NCBI GenBank assembly: GCA_019055375.1
Contig: JAHQIW010004447.1
Coordinates: 1 to 64,000 of the forward strand
Length of the DNA: 64,000 nt
Direction of reading: 5' to 3'
DNA from: Parelaphostrongylus tenuis
Taxonomy: Eukaryota > Nematoda > Chromadorea > Rhabditida > Metastrongylidae
Made by a program: the position numbers and the translations under genes. Of this stretch, positions 11,781-24,000 are shown piece after piece. Numbering within the stretch: the stretch's first letter is position 1; each line of letters begins with the position of its first letter. The notes beneath the pieces are model-generated. The model saw only the letters and a list, made by a program, of their open reading frames with translations, made no database searches and was not told the origin of the DNA.

Positions 11781-12025
11781 ATGACTGTGGCACTAGCACC
11801 CGTGTCCAAGATTGACTATAGCGTCACAAAGGTAGGCCGCTTTTATCCAGTATACATCTTTTAAAAAATGTATTCATGGTCACTCACTAAGCTGTTTAAC
11901 CATAATAACCCTCTTTCTTCCTTAGGGTGGTGCACGTACATGGATTGTTCTTCTAGTCTTTCTATTCCTATGTTCTGGACTGTACACAATTTTTTCATCG
12001 AAAGAGCGTTCCGAGAATACACATA
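11781..12025 (+). other. asph: ASPH exons 1-2: cytosolic tail and signal anchor
   Basis: Exon 11781-11831 encodes MTVALAPVSKIDYSVTK and exon 11926-12025 encodes GGARTWIVLLVFLFLCSGLY plus TIFSSKERSENTH. The hydrophobic run after R/T is a single membrane helix of about 20 residues. Short cytosolic N terminus, one helix, then a long lumen-facing part is the ASPH topology. Donor and acceptor sites are GT-AG with TTCCTTAG. Confidence 0.8.
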
Positions 12026-15000
12026 GTACGTTCGTTTTGTACTTGTTCAGAATTCTCGAGTTTGCCAGTTTCTTATTTTTTTGCAAAATCTTCGTCCTTT
12101 GGACATGATTTGACTTTTTCGTTTTTTCTAGTATATGCATTTATTTTGTTGCATAGTAATGTGCTTTCGAACAGTGCTGAAGCGCATGTATAAAAGAAGG
12201 AAGTTAAATGTTGTGTGATGGTAATAAGGTCTTTTCTTTGGAACGTTTATTCTCTTTTCTGAACTCAATGAATATTGAAAGTGCATTGACTATCTCACTC
12301 CCGTTGTGTGCGAATCGTTCTTTAAAGTGATTTCTCTAAAAGAGAACTGAGAGTTTTGCAGTGACGTAACCTCTTACTCCTCCCAACTCCTCAAAGACTC
12401 TAGACAACGCGAAATTACCGAGCTATCTGAGCGCCGATATCAAATGCATATGTATCAACACGCGATAAATGTCGAAACAGACGTTATCAGTGTCTATACA
12501 TCTAACGCTGTGATATGAAGCTCGCCCAAGAAATTGCGATAAATCTTAGGTTTCCGGAGCCCATGGTGTTTCTTGGTGCCCTTTCAGCAAAGCTTCTATA
12601 TTTAACACATAACTAACATTCATTCAACACAATACATTTAGTGAGATAATAATGGTCTCAATCAACATAAACCAAAAATATAAACGAAAATGCCTTATCT
12701 CATATCCAATTCACTAATCAAACTAGGAACATTACAACTTGTAAGTTTTTGCCTAAGAGGTACGAATCTCATGATTTGAAGAGGACTTTTTTTTCAGAGC
12801 TCAAAAAACGTATTGTTTTCTTCCTCATCGTCGAAACTCATATTTCAACACTCACACAACGTGACATTTGGAATTTTTTTGAAAATACACGACCATATTC
12901 CCCACTACAATGTTCGCTTTTGAGGCTTTAGCGCTTGCGAAAAGGATTTTAAAAATCTTTTCAGTTTTTTGAGGAATTTTGATTCTGAACATGCTCAGCA
13001 CTTAACGAGTACTTTATATAGATTATGCATGGGTAAGCAATAAAGTATAGATTTGTGAAGTTTGCAACTCCTCAAAGACTTTAGGTAAAGAGAAATCATC
13101 GTCAGTTGTTGAAAAATCAGCTTCAAAGGTGGTGGGTTAAAATATACTCAACAATTGTTCCTCTGTGACGGACTGATACCGCCAGTATGATTTGTTGCTG
13201 CATTTTGACACCCCCTAACACCCTTCATCCGTGGTCATTACCTTGTCATCATTCAGGTTGATTGGGTAATTTTTTCCTGATGGGGCATGAAAGTCGGCAT
13301 AGGTCTTTTTCGATTCAAATTATCTGACAGGAACTTGTTGAATTGGGATGCACTATTGTTAATCTTATCGTCAATTTGTTCAAATTAACGTCTTTAATGG
13401 CCAGCTAAATTACGAAAGTATTCGATCAGTGCCGAGATTAATTATCAATCAGTCTTGAGAACTCCTCCAATGATCTCTGTCACCTGTTTGCAATCCTTAA
13501 CTTCCCAAAATTTCAAAGCTTTCATCGTTGTTCACTTCCGTTAACGATTTGATCATGTCTCCATCTGTAACATGCCTGATTTTGAAAGTACATCCCGTGC
13601 TCTACTCCCAACTTTGAAATGCACGTAAAAGTTTCTAGACGTTGCTTTCTTAGCTTTCAATCCAATAATTGAAATTGAAAACAAATCAATAAGAAATTTA
13701 AAAAACCTTCGGCAAGCAAATGTAAGATAGTATCAACAATTTGAAATGCTAAAGAAGTTGCAGAAACGTGAGTCTGCATTTGATTACAAAGTGTCAAATT
13801 CCAACGACATAAATCTCAAAACTTTTTTCCTATAGCACAATATATGTTTAGGCTTTCATTCAGCTAACGTTGTGATTTTGCTAATTTGTGCTTCTCCCTA
13901 TCATTCTTCTTGACTGACTATTGCTTATAGTTCCGATAGAGAAAGAAACATGAGTGAGCGAAAGGCAAAGCATAGACTATAGTTAGTTTACTAAATAGAA
14001 AGTGAGCTTTCGGAAAGTGTAATGGCGGATTCAAAACCCAAATGAGGTTATGAAATAACTTCTGTCTAAGCACCTGAAAAATTCATTCACTAGAAACTCG
14101 ACTATAAGCTGTTTCCAAAGTCATCGTGTGGAAATTGTGAGAGTGAATGTGTACTTGAGTCAGTTTGGTATTATTTCACATATCTTGAGAAAAGTTGTCT
14201 GTCTACAAATTCGTTAGTGCTTAGGCGTTCAACACAATCAGAGCGACATACGTTAACTTGAATGTCATGATAAGGAAGTAATTACCTCTTTCAACTCAAA
14301 TTCTACCATCACACCATATTTCGAACCTTGCTAATAGTTTCCTATACGACTTATGTTCCATTGATCTACGGCAGCAGAATCCTGGTTTTCTATAGGCAAA
14401 GATTTGCATTGTTTTGCAAATTTACATTGCCACTGTGTTCCGAATACGACAGCTATTGTACACATGAGTTGGTTCGGCAAAAGATGGTGATGATCCCGGT
14501 GTATGGCTTAGGTTGCAGTTTCTATAATTGCGTTGAAATTTTTAAGATTTTGAGTTTAATTTTTAAAATTTCGAAATTATTTTTTGGAAAAAGTTCACTT
14601 TGAAACAACAAAGCAAAGTCCCTTCTATACGTCTGTGAAGTTCTCAACTCTTCAACTGCTCCAGCTGTAGAAAAATTTTCAATAATTTTAGGAACGGATG
14701 CACCTTATGAGTACGAAACGCAATTGTCCACGCTGATTTTGCTACTCATAGCACCAATAGTGATTAGCCTATAGTATGAGTCAATGACTGTGTTTCTATA
14801 TGTATTGGTAGAGCAATAAAGCACAGCAGTCACCTATGCACCTCTCCATAAAACTTCGCATCCATTTAATCTCACTACATTGCTCTTAAGGAGCTAATGT
14901 GTATATTTACCCAGTTGTTAAAACAACGAAATTTTATGTTAGGTGGTCAGAAAGAGAGCAGAAAGTTCCACGCTGATCTTATATCATTTACAATATTTAA

Positions 15001-18000
15001 CAAAAAAATTTACGCTTTTCGTGAGCACTGGCAGGGACGGAAAATACTATCACCTTTATTGTTTCAAAAAACACTTTTGAGTATTCTCAACCCATCTCTT
15101 ACTGTTCAATTACAGCGTCAAATCATATCAATTATTTGTTTAGTGATCATCAATTAGTAGAGACTCGGCGGTTTTTTTTTGGAAATCGTTACATTATTTG
15201 TTTTCAAAACGCTAAGAGGGTTTGAAGTTGTAGAGTGTGACTAAGTACCTTCAGACACTATGGTGTCCGTATGGTGCGGAATGAGTTAGAAAAAGAAAGC
15301 GTGTACCTTTTATCTTTGTAGCTGGTGCGTTTGCGCTGTGAATGTCAAGCACATAAGTTTTGTTAGAAAATTTTTGCGTCTTCTAACCAAAGACATATTT
15401 TTGATCACAGCGATTGTAGTTGTAAATTAACTATACACATATTCAATAGAGTAATGTCTCAGCTACATATCTGTTCAGTTCATGCTCTTCTACTCCTCTG
15501 CTAAAACTCTGATCCCAGTGCCGGTTTTAGAGCAGCTGTTAGTAGTTTTTTGATAACGAGAAGAAGACCTTATGATGGTATAGAAAAAACGTTTTTCTTC
15601 ATTATTTGAAGGCAAATGAATATTCGACCTATTTTGCTAGACAAGAACTTTTCATAAGAGTGTTAATAATTATTCGAAAGGTCAAATCTCTGGCTAGTGC
15701 GAAACGTGGCCGATTTTTTGTAAACATTCTTTTATAACGCTGTAAAAGTTTTACAAAATTGTGTTTCACATCGACTGAGCAGTTCGATACTTTGCTGGGA
15801 GAACGAAAAGCACATGAACGTGAAGAGAAAATCTTTTAATATCACAGCCACACGTTTAGTCTGGAGTTTCTCTCAAGACGGATAATACATTTCTATCGAG
15901 TGACAAAAATCGCACTTCACATTAGCTCTATCGATCGATCGCTGTGGGCTGCATCGAATCTAAGGCCACCAGACCTCCCGGTCATAGATTAGCCTGTAAA
16001 CAAGAAAGCCGGATATGTGGAACTTGATCTTATTTTCGCTGCTACACTGCAGAGAAACACTCTCTCCAAAAGTTAATCAAAGCGTTGTAATCTTCAATCT
16101 TACGCTATCGGAAAATTATTAAAAGTTCAAATAAACAGCTTTGTCTCGCGAAAGAAAACGCATGTGTGAAACACGAATGTTTTTCTTTCATCGGGGCGTT
16201 ATAATGAAGACTTTTTCAAAAATCGGTCGCGCACCACGCTAGCTACAGATATAAGCTTTCGAATGATTACTAACACTCTTATGAAAAGTTCTTGTTCAGT
16301 AAATGGGATCGAATATTCATTTGCCGCCATATGGTGGACAAGTACTGAAATGACATTGTTGTATGTAGTCATACGTATATATCACTTTTGATTTTCCTTA
16401 AAGTTGCTCATCATAGAAAGTTTCTGAAAACTTGAAAAATCAATTGTAAGAATTCTATCCACAAGCGTATCGAAGCCGTGAAAATTTTCACATTTGGAGA
16501 AGTCGTCGCTTTCTACTGAACGAATATTGCTTGTGGAATTAGTCCGCTATTCAAAATACGATGATCGACAAGCGCAATAAGATTTAATAGCTTAATAAAA
16601 CTAAAATCTTATTGTGGTAGGAAAACCCGTCATCCTACTGCAGAGATCCATAAATTTCAATGTTTTATTCAAATTGGTAAAGCTCACTGCGAGCTGTGGC
16701 GAAAAACCAAAGATGCTCAAGATTTGTAGGTAGCTACTATTTTCTCATCAAATGTAAGTGATCAATTCATCCATAGTCTACGTTGAGTGTGGCACATATC
16801 AATCATCAGTGCCCTTTTAGGCGTTGACTTGGATCATCCTGATAGAGGTGGTTATAGCATTTTGGAGCATTCTGCAAGCGATAGAGAAAGTATCCGGTGA
16901 CTATACATTTCTTCTTTCAAAATTACCCCATAATTGATAGCGAACAGCTCTTCTTTGACATATTAGATATGCTGCTTAAAGTTTCTAATCACTATAAATT
17001 TCATGTGTATTTCAGAGAGGAAGAAGAAGAATCTAATGACGAAGACGACTCATTGAAAGTACGGGTGGAAACAGTGGGTGAGCTTCATAAACACTTCTAT
17101 GGAATTTTTACTGAGCATCAGAGTAACATTACCTGATCTTTGCATTTTGTTGTTGTACAAAGAACCTATTGTTGACTATTAGTAAACATATCCACATCGT
17201 AGAATTATTTGCTATCGGATTTAGATAGCGATGAGGAGAATGTCGAGGAATCTCCACTAGAGGACCAGTTATTTGCGGGTTTGAGGCGAAAGATAGAGGA
17301 TAACTTTCAAAGGGTCAAAGAACTCGTACAAGTAACTATTTTTTCATATTCTTCAAATCATGCTTATTTTATGCTTTGTTTGACCTACAAACCCGTTAGT
17401 TGGAAATTTTATAACGCCTCCCGAAGTCATGCCTGCACAGGTTATGAAGATAGAGTATTCGGCATTCATACCCGTTATGAATGCGCTATGAATTTGACAT
17501 CATTAACCGTAGTAGAAGTGACTGGATGCTTCTTGAATTAATGAAGTGGGAACCTAATGATGTATCGAAAGCATTTTTTACCGTTGAATGCGATCCCGGT
17601 ACCAATTACCTTATCTGGAGCTCTGTCAGCCTCAACTCGGTTTATGAAGCATTTCTCACACAGAGGTTGTTGAGGTGTCTGAAGAAACCATAATGTCGTA
17701 CAACCCTTGTAGCGTCGGTAATCGTATGTATGGTAGCACAACATGGTGGTAAAGGATTAGTGCCTTTTTGTTGACCAAAGCAGGGCCATTGAGATTTCTC
17801 GACCACTTTGGCAATTTGTGAGAACAAGTTTTTTGTTGTGGGTGCCGCTGATAGAGTGGTTAGTGATGGTTGACGTCGCTCAACGGAGGGTTGATCCCCC
17901 AACTCCCGCTCTCACTACACTCTCCGCCAACCAGTAACGGACGTCCCAGCCTGACCATCCTTGAATTGAAAGGGATATGCTCAACCAGTATTTGATGGCC

Positions 18001-21000
18001 TCCGCGAAGATGACAAATTCTTGATCGAGCAATGAACGCGGGGTAACTAATTGAATGCTAAAAGTAGTGTTGATATTTCGTACCAGTAATGGTATTTCGC
18101 TTAGTCATAGTGAAATGGCTGTGATACGGACAAGTAAAGTGATCAAGGGAAATAGACCAAAGCAAACTAGCAAGCGGTCAATATAACCTTTTTATAACAC
18201 ATTTCGGCTTTACAACGTGCTGCGAAGCTTTATCACGGATCAATTGGTTCTCCCGAATACGGCCGAATAGCGTTTTGTCAAGATTACGGAAAAGAAACGA
18301 CGAAAGTACCTCAAAGTAATAATTTTCTGTCTTTAATTAACCTCTTGCGGCATCCATTTGTCAAACTTTTTGGGTTTTCGATTTCCTTCACATGCTGTAC
18401 GAGAATTGAGCTTCCCACACCAAGCTGTGCCAATTCTTGAACAGGTGTGCGTGTACTTCCACCAAAGCCTTCAGTTCATCGCCGTTCGTCCGCTCTCACC
18501 TTCATTTTGAAGGTCGAATTCGTCTCAACAAAATTTTTCAAACTGATGTTGCACAGTGTGCTCGTTTACTTTCCTTGATCCCGTACCTCATTAGTGGTTC
18601 GAGCCACTTGTGTAGCGTGTATTCGAGTTCGAATTCACAGAAGTAATTTTGCCGAAATTTCTATTCTAGGATATGATATTCTATCCTTTTGTATCCGTCA
18701 AAGATTATTCATAATACAGCTCAGAGACTTCAATTACATGACTCATCAAGGTGGCGCAATGGTTAGAGATGCCGTGCGATACACACGTGGGCAATGGTTC
18801 GATCCTACGCCCAGAGCTCATCACCCCTCCCATTCCTTGGGTCGCCGAATATTCCAAACTTGTCTAAAAAGATAACAGTACTGATTTAATAGGTTGGCAG
18901 GCCACCGCCAGTCATTGTAAAGGCCAGATTTACATTCAGTCACCCCAACGATTCTGACTACGACGACAATTTATACAGATTGATAAAGTCGAAGGCATGG
19001 CGCATCTCTCAGGGATTGATCGATGCCAAGACCTTTATCCATCAACCTTATCAGGCGTCAGCAGATGTACCACAGTGTGCTAATTCAAGCGCTTCTTGCA
19101 TTTGATCCGCTTTCTCGCATCCACCATCCGCGAAGGTTTTCAAAGTTGTTGCATGCGGGGGGATAGGTTGCTGACTGAGAGATTTTCCATCTTCGTCCAG
19201 AATGCTCAAAATGTCATTTGAACCTATCGTGTCAATTGTCTCTGAGGTCCTAAGATAGTAATTCTAGGGTATTCCCACATAAATTAGAGAGTAAGCCTAT
19301 CACAGGGAAGCGTGGTACCAATTTACCAATCTCGGTAGGATGAAAGACTTGGTGAGCTCAGGGCAAGACCGGACTAGTCTTTAATTCAAATCTAGAAAGC
19401 AAAAGTGCTTAGAATGAGCTTTGCTATTATATGTACTAGTAGAGATTGAAATAACGGATCATACATCAATTTCCAAGCAGTCTCAAGCAGAAGAAACATA
19501 ATAATTTATTGGAGGTAATTCTAATGTTAGAAATCTGAAAGTATTACTCAATCAGAAATAAAAATATAAAGAAATTGAAGGAGAAGGGAATGGGATTTGC
19601 AAACAACCATAAATGGAGATAAAAATAATGACAATGTTATTCTCTCACAAGAATGCGAAACAAATGAGAATAAAGTGGGGACAGGATTGTGGAAAAGAGC
19701 AGTTTTCTGAACATGTATTGTTTCGTTTAAGAATGTAGAAGGTGTCGATGTTTCTGAGTGGACATGTGCGGTGTGCTTACGTACAGAGTGCTCAGTAACC
19801 ATTAAAACTCTCAAACTGAAATTTTCTTAAATTTTTCCCTCAAGATGACAAACCTTTCTATCTATGCGAACTAGCTTCGTTAGTGATAAAGCCATAGCAA
19901 GGCTACCTAAGATCCCAAGAGAATGAAAAAATTTTTTTATACTGACACAGTGTCTTCTTCTACATTAATATTCAAACCATACAAATTCGATTCATTTTTT
20001 TTTTCGTTTTTTTTCCTCACCTAAGCCAAGCATATTCTTCCCCCATTCGAGGCTCTGTGAGGCCTCCAGTAAATAACTGAATGACTTGAAAACAACAATA
20101 TGGTGTATTCTCAAAAAGAAGCTGTTTATTGTGCGAACCAAAATTTGTTCACAACGTTATTTGAAGAGGCTATGAAAGTCTTTGACAGAGTGGATTTCTT
20201 GTCAGTGTGACCCTACAAGCTCTCAGTAAAGCAATAGTGCCAAAATATGAGCTTTAGTTTATTGTTTTTTTTTGCTAGTTCTATTTGATCCGTCTTCACA
20301 TCATGTGTGTTTTTTTCCACTGAGCCTCTCCCAGTAAATCTAGCATTCAGTTTGTGTTCTCGTCTTCTTGAACAATGTAGAACACTGATTGGGCGCATCT
20401 CCTTACAGTCTCGAGTATAGCCTGGCTGTGACGTTGCATAGAGTGTTCGCTGTTGACTGTTGGAAAGTGGTGAGGGGTGTAATCGGCCCTTCGCACGCTG
20501 CGATTACCACCACAACCACTCGGCCACAGCGCCGCCTTATTTTATTGTAATACAGTGTATTTGAGAAAACCTCTCGTTAGCAATCTCCTTTCGGATCATC
20601 AAGAAAAACAGTGAATAATTCAGTCAAGGCCGTGTTTGATATAAAGTCGGTCTTGGAAAGTGTCACAAGCGTTATTGACTATGAAATAATCCTGTCTTAT
20701 AATTGAGTTATAACTAACTGTAACGCAACTTCTCATAAAAATAGAGGTCTTCTGTAGAACCGTCATTCTCTCCATGAGAAAAGAGACCAACAAGACCAAT
20801 GTCACCATATCATTAAATGTGTTTACCGCCACTTACAATCGATAATAAAGTCATTGATTAAGATTAAAGTGTCATACGCGTTTGTTTTTGATAGAAAAAT
20901 CCTTGCGTTATAGAGCAGCGGTTATGAGGAACGCAACGACCCGGAAAAAGACGCATAACGCAAATTGCAAATTCAGGATTTTCAAAAACTCACAGAACAA

Positions 21001-24000
21001 AATTAGTTGCAAGTTGATATGGAATAGGAATTCGTCATGAAGAACAAAACCGCTTGAGTTTATCTGAGGCTCTCAGAAAAAAAAATATCGAACAGTCGGC
21101 ATACCGAAGACTTTTTCTGTGTATTTTCCACGTAAAGACCATCCTTACCCTCTTTAATGTACCAGCATTATAGATTCGCATCTTATGTCAAATCCTTCAT
21201 GTTTTATTTGCTACCTGTTTTTTTTTTTTTCATGACAGGGTACGATGGGAAATACAACCACAAGAGTGTTTGAATACGAGCAAAACTCAGAACCGCGATT
21301 ACCATTTCCAGAACTAACGTATTATCCACTGCGCCCCTAACACCGTTACTTTGCCTTTCATTCAGTCGAGTTTTGCTCGCATCTCAGCATTCTTAAGATT
21401 ATATTTTACATTATCTCTTCCTTGCGAAGTTCACGCATTACAGCACGCTTGAACGATATAGTATGAAGTATAACTAGCATAAAAAGTAGCAAGCCTAGAA
21501 GCTTTTCAGAATTCCCTTGATTTCATCACTGTCTTCCAGGTCTCTGATCTAGTCGTTTTGCTAGAAAGTCAATTTTTTCATTACCTGACTCTATCTGGCA
21601 AGAGCAAGAAAGTAATGATAACCACGATTCGGTACAAATTACAATCTAGAATTACCTGAAAAAGTATCGCTTTGGTTTATTGTGTGGATTCGTTGGTTCA
21701 TTTGAGAGCTTTCGTTGCAGATCCTCTTTTCACCCGATGACATGATGCAGTTGAAAATTGAATTGCTTCTGTTCCGTGATAGAAGCAGCACAGATTTTTT
21801 TGCTGCAGTTTCGTTTATCTAAATTCAGTTCATACCGGACCCGTCTATGAAGCTTCTTTTGATTTTTAATCTATTCAAAGTAAGAAACGACATTTAACCT
21901 TGAATAGTTTTTGAAGGACTAGCATCAGATGCGTACACCGAACCTTCCCTGTTAGGAAGACTAGTGCCTTTCATTCATAAGCTTTCAACCCACTGATTGA
22001 CCTAATGAAGATCGCGATTCCATTACCTCGTTTGTGGTGTGATGACGTTTTGAGCTGCTAACGAAACAAAACGATGGATTATACCTTTATTTCGAGTGCT
22101 TCATTAAGACCACACTCAAATTTTCAATAGATCTCTTCATTAGTATTTGACTCTTGTAAATGAACTCCTGTACAGCCCGATACACGTGTTTCGATCTTAC
22201 AGTGTCGTCAGTAGGGCAGAGCACGCCGAGCAGAGCGAAGCCCATCAGCGCAGAGCCCATTACCAGATCACATGACATGTTGGCTCACATAATAAAGAAA
22301 AGATCTGTCGAAATTTGAGCGTATAATAAAACACTTGAAATAAAGGCATAATATAATGAAAACATCAGCTAAAGAGCAATCGAGTGTACAATACTGTAAT
22401 TTCGGTGCTAATTTCACTTGACTTACAGTGTAAATCGTTCGTCTTTGATCCCTCTGTAGGGAGAGCAAGGACACCCGAGAGGATTGGCTAAAAAGATTGA
22501 AAGACGACGGGTTCTGCCCAACTGACGAGACTACAAGATCGAAACACGCGTATCGGGCGGTACAAGAGCCCATTACCGGACCACATGACATGTTGGCTCA
22601 AGTAATAATGAAGAAAACAATGGATTTCATGACCCGAGAGTGTCATTCAAATCAGTTTAGAATCATTATTAGCTAAGCTCCATAAAAATGTTATAAATGA
22701 TAGATTGGTGAGCAACAAATCATCTTTAACATATTGACGACCGTGTGCACACTATATTGTCCACGGGAGGGTAATTCTGCCTTTTTTAAAACCATTATTA
22801 GAGTTTCCCAAGCACTTTAGACCCTTTTTCCAACTCATAAACTTGAAAAAAGGGCGACCATCTAAAAAATTTGAATCGTTTGTGCCAAAACTAATTACTG
22901 ATTACTATATTAATAGTGTTTTAAAAGGGATTTACTACATTAATACGGATCTCAAGAGTCAGGCAGCCATTACGTGACTGGTTGCTTGCGAATGTGTTTA
23001 GAGACACCTACGAATTGTGTCTCATCTCTACAGTAATCAAGCATGCTTTTGTAGGCATAAATAAGACACCCTCACACCTTCATGCGTATAATTTGGAACT
23101 TCAAAGCCTTGATATGTACAGACGAATATAACGGTTGAGATCTCGCATGAGTGAACCAAAAAAATACTTTTTTTGATCGAAATTTACGTGCCTAGCATGA
23201 TGATTGCTGCATGCTCTTGTAGGCATAAATACGACACACCCGACACCTTCATGTATGCAAAGCCACTTGTCTGGACGATTTTCCGACTGCCGCGCAAGTG
23301 ATAAGCACGTTATCTGCAGATTCTCTTTTATCCCTACAAGGATCGTGAGAGCCATTTTGATGTTCACGACGCGACATCAAGCGGCGTCGCGCCTCGTGGA
23401 AAAGCAGGCAGAGAGTCAGACATGCGGAGCCACTTGTCTGGGACGATTTTCCGACTGCCGCATAAGTGACAGCACGACGCTGCCTGCCTATCAACGCTGG
23501 TTCTCAAAGGGTTATAATTAAATCAGTAAAATATATTGCGTTTAATGATGCAAGCCACAGTTATTTCCCTGCATTAGTAAATCATATAGGACTCATGTTG
23601 TGGCCAATATGCCAAAATATCTCATATTTTGCTTGTCTAGGCGGTAGTGTAGATTTATTTCGGAGATTTGCAGGATCCACGAGGGCGCCCATTCTGCTAA
23701 AGAAGATGCGGAGCCAGAACCTCCCCTCAGACAAATCAAGAGGAGAAAAAACGTCAATGTTAACAGAGTGCCCGATAAAGTGAGCAAGGTAAGCAAATTG
23801 CCAGTTGAATGTCACATTTTTTTACAAACAAGTTTTAAGTAGAAAAATAATTGCCAACAGAGCAGTTTTGACAGAGAATTCGGGATAAAGGATAAAGGAT
23901 AAAGCTCTCGGCGTTGATCAATCCCTGAGGGATGCGCCATGCATTCGACTTTCAATTTTTAACTTCGTTTGAGGTGATTGAATGCATATCTGGCCTTTAC

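Larger units (their letters stand above)
22090..22625. repeat. Hammerhead repeat locus 2: two copies in inverted arrangement
   Basis: The minus-oriented copy at 22090-22217 and the plus-oriented copy at 22516-22625 flank about 300 bases. A further plus-oriented fragment (22250-22300, GAGCCCATTACC...ACATGACATGTTGG) lacks its ribozyme. Such head-to-head remnants resemble partial dimer or inverted insertions of ribozyme-bearing retroelements. Confidence 0.6.

Noticed and set aside
22087..22591. Two minus-strand open frames both starting MSC-VMGS
   Set aside because: The shared start is the repeated body of the hammerhead element, not a protein family.
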